Source: Fulvivirga ulvae (GTDB lineage Bacteria; Bacteroidota; Bacteroidia; Cytophagales; Cyclobacteriaceae). Taken from it: a stretch of 64,000 nt of DNA. Location of the stretch: the NCBI RefSeq assembly GCF_021389975.1, contig NZ_CP089981.1, positions 6,163,501-6,227,500 on the forward strand, written 5' to 3'. Shown here in pieces: positions 61,259 to 64,000 of this stretch. Position 1 is the stretch's first letter. Each line of letters begins with the position of its first letter. A program made the translations under genes and the position numbers. The notes beneath the pieces are model-generated. The model saw only the letters and a program-made list of their open reading frames with translations. It had not been told where the DNA came from and did no database searches.

Positions 61259-62649
61259 AAAGATTCTAAAAATTTTATTAGTGCTTCACGCTCTTGCTTT
61301 TCCATTTGTACAAAAGCCTGCTTTGCAGCCTCTGCCTCTCCCCCATGCCAAAGAATAGCTTCTTCAAGGTTCCTGGCCCTGCCGTCGTGTAAATAAAATG
61401 TATGGTCATTTACAATTTTAAACAAGCCAATGCCCCACAAAGGAGGGGTACGCCATTCTGCCCCGGTGGCCTGATAATCCGGACGGTTATCTGCAAGCCC
61501 CTCTCCCATATCGTGGATGAGCAGGTCGGTGTAAGGCCGTATGGTCTGGTTGGCAAATTCAGGAAAATCTGCATTATACCCTGTCTCAACCTTCGGAATA
61601 TGGCACGCACTGCAGTTGGCACCTAAGAAAAGCCGCTTGCCTTGCAGTACCACATCATCTTTCCAGTCCCTTCTTTTTGGCACAGCCAATGTGCCGGAAT
61701 ATAAAGTTACCTTTTCTAGTATGCTCTCCTTCAACTCAGGCTCTCCCCCCTCCGGACTTTCTTTACATGCCGTCTGGCTATCCATGCAGTCCTGCTCGGG
61801 AAATACGGAAGAGGTTATACCAATATCGCCAAGAAAAGCTCCTGCTGTTTGCTGACGTAACGTTGGCTGATTGGCTTTCCAGCCGAAACGACCAATGGCC
61901 TGTGTTTCTTTTTCAAAGTCCCATACCCTGTTTATTCTGCCTGAGATGCCATCACCGTCGACATCATCAGGATCGGCCATAGCCATGAGTGTGCTTTCAT
62001 CGATGGATGCCAGCAGGCCCAGACCGACCATGTGCGGTGCTACCCTTGGAGAAACCATTGCCCCGGCAGCCAGGCTACCATAAGAACCGTTGGTAAATGT
62101 ATAGGTGGGTTTACGGAGGGAATAAGTAGTTCCATCGGCATAGCTGCCAGTCACCTCCTGATAAGTTACTTCCATATCACCTTCGGCAGGAACTCCTAAA
62201 ATGGATAATGGGTTGAGCTGGCCTCCATAATTCGGGTCGGCCAATGGCCCACCGTGGGCACTGGTGCCGGGTATACTAAGCCTGTATAGCATAGATGGGT
62301 CTTTATCATCCGGGGAAAGCCGGGGGCGTCCGCGCCCATCCTTAAAATGACATGAAGAACATGACCGGGCATTAAACAACGGCCCCAGACCATCCAGGTC
62401 TTCTGTAGAAGAAGGCGATGTTACCCAGTTTCTGTTAAAAAAGGAATTGCCAACAACAAATTGTAAATCCCTGTCACCCTCCAGATTCGGAGCCGGGTTG
62501 CCAAATGCATTTACAGAAACATCAGAAACAGTGACGTCGCCACCGGAAAACTCTTCTCCCTCTTCTAAAGCAATATTAATATCGTCGTCCTCGCCACAAG
62601 CCAAAAGCGACAAACATGATACAAACAAAAAATATTGAAGCAGTCTCAT
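61255..62649 (-). CDS. Di-heme oxidoreductase (DHOR/thiol oxidoreductase family) lipoprotein
   Basis: A 464-residue lipoprotein (LSLLACGEDDD, Cys18). It has two c-type heme sites: CSSCH (97-101) near the N-terminus and CSACH around residue 345. DHOR-type segments are DLDGLGPLFNARSCSSCHF, KDGRGRPRLSPDD and VHD/HTFYLHDGRARNLEEAILWHGGEAE. The family is related to MauG/di-heme peroxidases and in Bacteroidota is regularly paired with imelysins. It probably acts in the periplasm on metal or organic redox chemistry. The substrate is not known. Confidence 0.92.
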   Translation of the reverse strand: MRLLQYFLFVSCLSLLACGEDDDINIALEEGEEFSGGDVTVSDVSVNAFGNPAPNLEGDRDLQFVVGNSFFNRNWVTSPSSTEDLDGLGPLFNARSCSSCHFKDGRGRPRLSPDDKDPSMLYRLSIPGTSAHGGPLADPNYGGQLNPLSILGVPAEGDMEVTYQEVTGSYADGTTYSLRKPTYTFTNGSYGSLAAGAMVSPRVAPHMVGLGLLASIDESTLMAMADPDDVDGDGISGRINRVWDFEKETQAIGRFGWKANQPTLRQQTAGAFLGDIGITSSVFPEQDCMDSQTACKESPEGGEPELKESILEKVTLYSGTLAVPKRRDWKDDVVLQGKRLFLGANCSACHIPKVETGYNADFPEFANQTIRPYTDLLIHDMGEGLADNRPDYQATGAEWRTPPLWGIGLFKIVNDHTFYLHDGRARNLEEAILWHGGEAEAAKQAFVQMEKQEREALIKFLESL

Positions 62650-62696
62650 GAACTCTTAATAAGAAATTAAAATCAATGGGGCAAAGTCAAAGTTTT

Positions 62697-62730
62697 AAAC
62701 AACAAAGCCACCCACGGTGACATGGGTGGC
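62697..62730 (-). terminator. Terminator after imelysin 1
   Basis: A perfect 8-bp stem GCCACCCA/TGGGTGGC (62707-62714 with 62723-62730), followed on the minus strand by TTTGTTGTTT. It separates imelysin 1 from DHOR, perhaps with read-through. Confidence 0.7.
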
Positions 62731-62757
62731 AAAGATATGATCTTTTACATATTAAAA

Positions 62758-63933
62758 CTAAATGTCGCTGGGATCCAAAGTAAAGCCGAACAAGGCCGAA
62801 ACCTCTGCAACTTTATCACCCTGCTGACGAAGAAGGTCTATAGCTGTTTCGATTCTTGCGCGTCCTGCATCATTTAAAAATTCCTGGTCAAAAGGAGCCT
62901 GAATATCCTCAGTAGCATCAACAGAGCTGTTCAGTAAAGTCTCCAATTCTGAGTTAAGGCTTGTATTCAGTATAGCTACCAGTGTATTAATACCGGCACC
63001 AGAAACTACCGTTCCGTCCACCCTGGTGTATGACCCGAAGTAAACATTTTTAATTCCCTGGGCATTGGTAACAATATCTCTGTGGGTGTTGTCTGAGAAA
63101 CAAGAGTGCTCATCTTCCTTACTTTTTTCATCATAAGCAACGAACATTCTTTCTCCAGCCAATTCACCTTTACTCAGTTTACCCATTCCTGCCAACATGC
63201 CTTCAAGTGAACTATCCAGATTTGCGCTGGCAGTAAATGTTGCCCGGTAAGCCCCATTAGGCGCCCATTCTGACACAAGGTATTCAAGATCATCTATCAA
63301 AAGATCGACAGCCGCTTTCAGGTAGGTACCTCTTCTTTCGCAGTTATCTCCTGTGCAATTGTCTACATCATAATCAGTAGCAGGTCTCTCTCCTCCACCG
63401 GGTCCGTCACTCAGGTCCTGACCCCAAAGTAAAAATTCAATAGCGTGATAACCAGAACTGATATTGGTTTCGCTACCAGCTTCGTTTTGGCTCGCAATCA
63501 ACTCTTTATTTATCGTTGGAAAGTTTGCTGCGTCCTGTATGATGCTGCTTGTACCGCCACCATTCACATAATCAATATAGGCTTCATCAAGCGGCCAGGC
63601 ATTGAGCTGTCCCTCAGGACCATCTTCGTCATCAATAGGTCCTCCGTAAAAACGAAATACTTCAGACTGACCATAAGGCTCGCGAGCTTCAAGCCATGCG
63701 GTTTTTGCAGCTTCAAGGTTTATTTCTGTCGGATCTGCCACCAACGCATCTATGGCAGTACTCAGATCTTCAGCCGTGCTGAGAGCATCGGAATAAGTAG
63801 CATAAACTATATTGGCATAGTTGTCAACTACGTCTTGCTTGTCGGTTGATGAAACACTGGGGCTTTCGTCATCATCACCGCAGGAAAAGAAAACAGTGGC
63901 TGCTAAGGCCACCATTAATAATTTAGATTTCAT
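62758..63933 (-). CDS. Imelysin family lipoprotein 1 (IrpA-like)
   Basis: A 391-residue lipoprotein (TVFFSCGDDDE, Cys18) and the only imelysin here with the intact motif G-x-H-x-x-E (GYHAIEFLLWG, Gly161, His163, Glu166). It also has FRFYGGPIDDEDGPEGQLNAWPLDE and a paired-cysteine loop CTGDNCERRG. This is the IrpA/ICMP-like group, linked in cyanobacteria to growth on low iron. It is upstream of DHOR and imelysin 2. A TATATTTG -7 box precedes it. Confidence 0.93.
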   Translation of the reverse strand: MKSKLLMVALAATVFFSCGDDDESPSVSSTDKQDVVDNYANIVYATYSDALSTAEDLSTAIDALVADPTEINLEAAKTAWLEAREPYGQSEVFRFYGGPIDDEDGPEGQLNAWPLDEAYIDYVNGGGTSSIIQDAANFPTINKELIASQNEAGSETNISSGYHAIEFLLWGQDLSDGPGGGERPATDYDVDNCTGDNCERRGTYLKAAVDLLIDDLEYLVSEWAPNGAYRATFTASANLDSSLEGMLAGMGKLSKGELAGERMFVAYDEKSKEDEHSCFSDNTHRDIVTNAQGIKNVYFGSYTRVDGTVVSGAGINTLVAILNTSLNSELETLLNSSVDATEDIQAPFDQEFLNDAGRARIETAIDLLRQQGDKVAEVSALFGFTLDPSDI

Positions 63934-63976
63934 ATTTTAGGTTAAGCTTTATTTGGAATTAATATAAATAACAAGG

Positions 63977-63984
63977 CAAATATA
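63977..63984 (-). promoter_or_regulatory. -7 box upstream of imelysin 1
   Basis: TATATTTG on the minus strand, the same box as in the DUF4856 operon promoter, about 43 nt before the start. The -33 element would lie beyond the window edge. Confidence 0.6.
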
Positions 63985-64000
63985 TCAGGTCTGACTCTTG

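Noticed and set aside
1..64000. CRISPR arrays, insertion sequences, prophage or integrative elements
   Set aside because: No regularly spaced repeats, transposase, integrase or att-like repeats were found.

Overview
The window looks like chromosomal core DNA from a member of the Bacteroidota, most likely Cytophagales (Fulvivirga-like). The grounds are type IX secretion (T9SS) hallmarks (a PorP/SprF protein and type A/B C-terminal sorting domains), a BatC-like tail, DUF4249 and DUF4856 proteins, STN-type TonB-dependent receptors, many lipoprotein signals of the SCxxD/E type, and promoters with the Bacteroidota -7 box TAnnTTTG. I see no integrase, transposase, prophage, CRISPR array or rRNA operon.

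1-6.7 kb: end of a BatC-type TPR gene, a thiolase, a MORN-repeat protein, purC, a STAS protein, RNase Z and a YhhQ queuosine-precursor transporter. 6.7-15.3 kb: a widespread 490-aa family of unknown function, an NSS symporter, two tandem TerB-like proteins, an outer-membrane MetA-like protein, a membrane glycosyltransferase and a FadD ligase. 15.4-15.6 kb: an odd tRNA-like RNA gene with its own promoter box and terminator. 15.7-22.7 kb: an Lrp/AsnC regulator, then the full SUF iron-sulphur operon sufB-C-D-S-E, a SufT-like protein and a bacilliredoxin.

22.7-35.4 kb: a CPA2 antiporter, an SDR epimerase, CysH, a three-gene outer-membrane unit (STN/TonB receptor, DUF4249 lipoprotein, MG2-plug protein) and a beta-helix/SO2930 diheme cytochrome pair whose cytochrome is split by a one-base shift in an A7 run. 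35.5-38.1 kb: a tightly coupled TIGR03032 / acyl-carrier / cytochrome P450 operon, probably a small tailoring pathway. 38.1-49.8 kb: a 906-aa FG-GAP T9SS cargo with its PorP/SprF partner, QueD/PTPS, FolE, MarR, aconitase, a GT2 glycosyltransferase and an L,D-transpeptidase lipoprotein. 49.9-52.7 kb: a Ca2+/Na+ exchanger and small hypothetical or GNAT genes.

52.9-63.9 kb, all on the minus strand, is the most interesting region. It holds three imelysin lipoproteins, a diheme DHOR oxidoreductase, a DUF4856 lipoprotein, a full-length homologue of vitamin K-dependent gamma-carboxylase (HTTM family), a FecA-like TonB receptor translationally coupled to it and, last, a 53-aa double-glycine-leader peptide with a Cys/Thr-rich core. 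A textbook promoter (TTTG-N19-TAnnTTTG) and a Fur-like dyad precede the DUF4856-imelysin-carboxylase-receptor operon. Imelysins and FecA-like receptors point to iron or other metal acquisition. What a gamma-carboxylase-like membrane enzyme and a RiPP-like peptide do in that setting is open.
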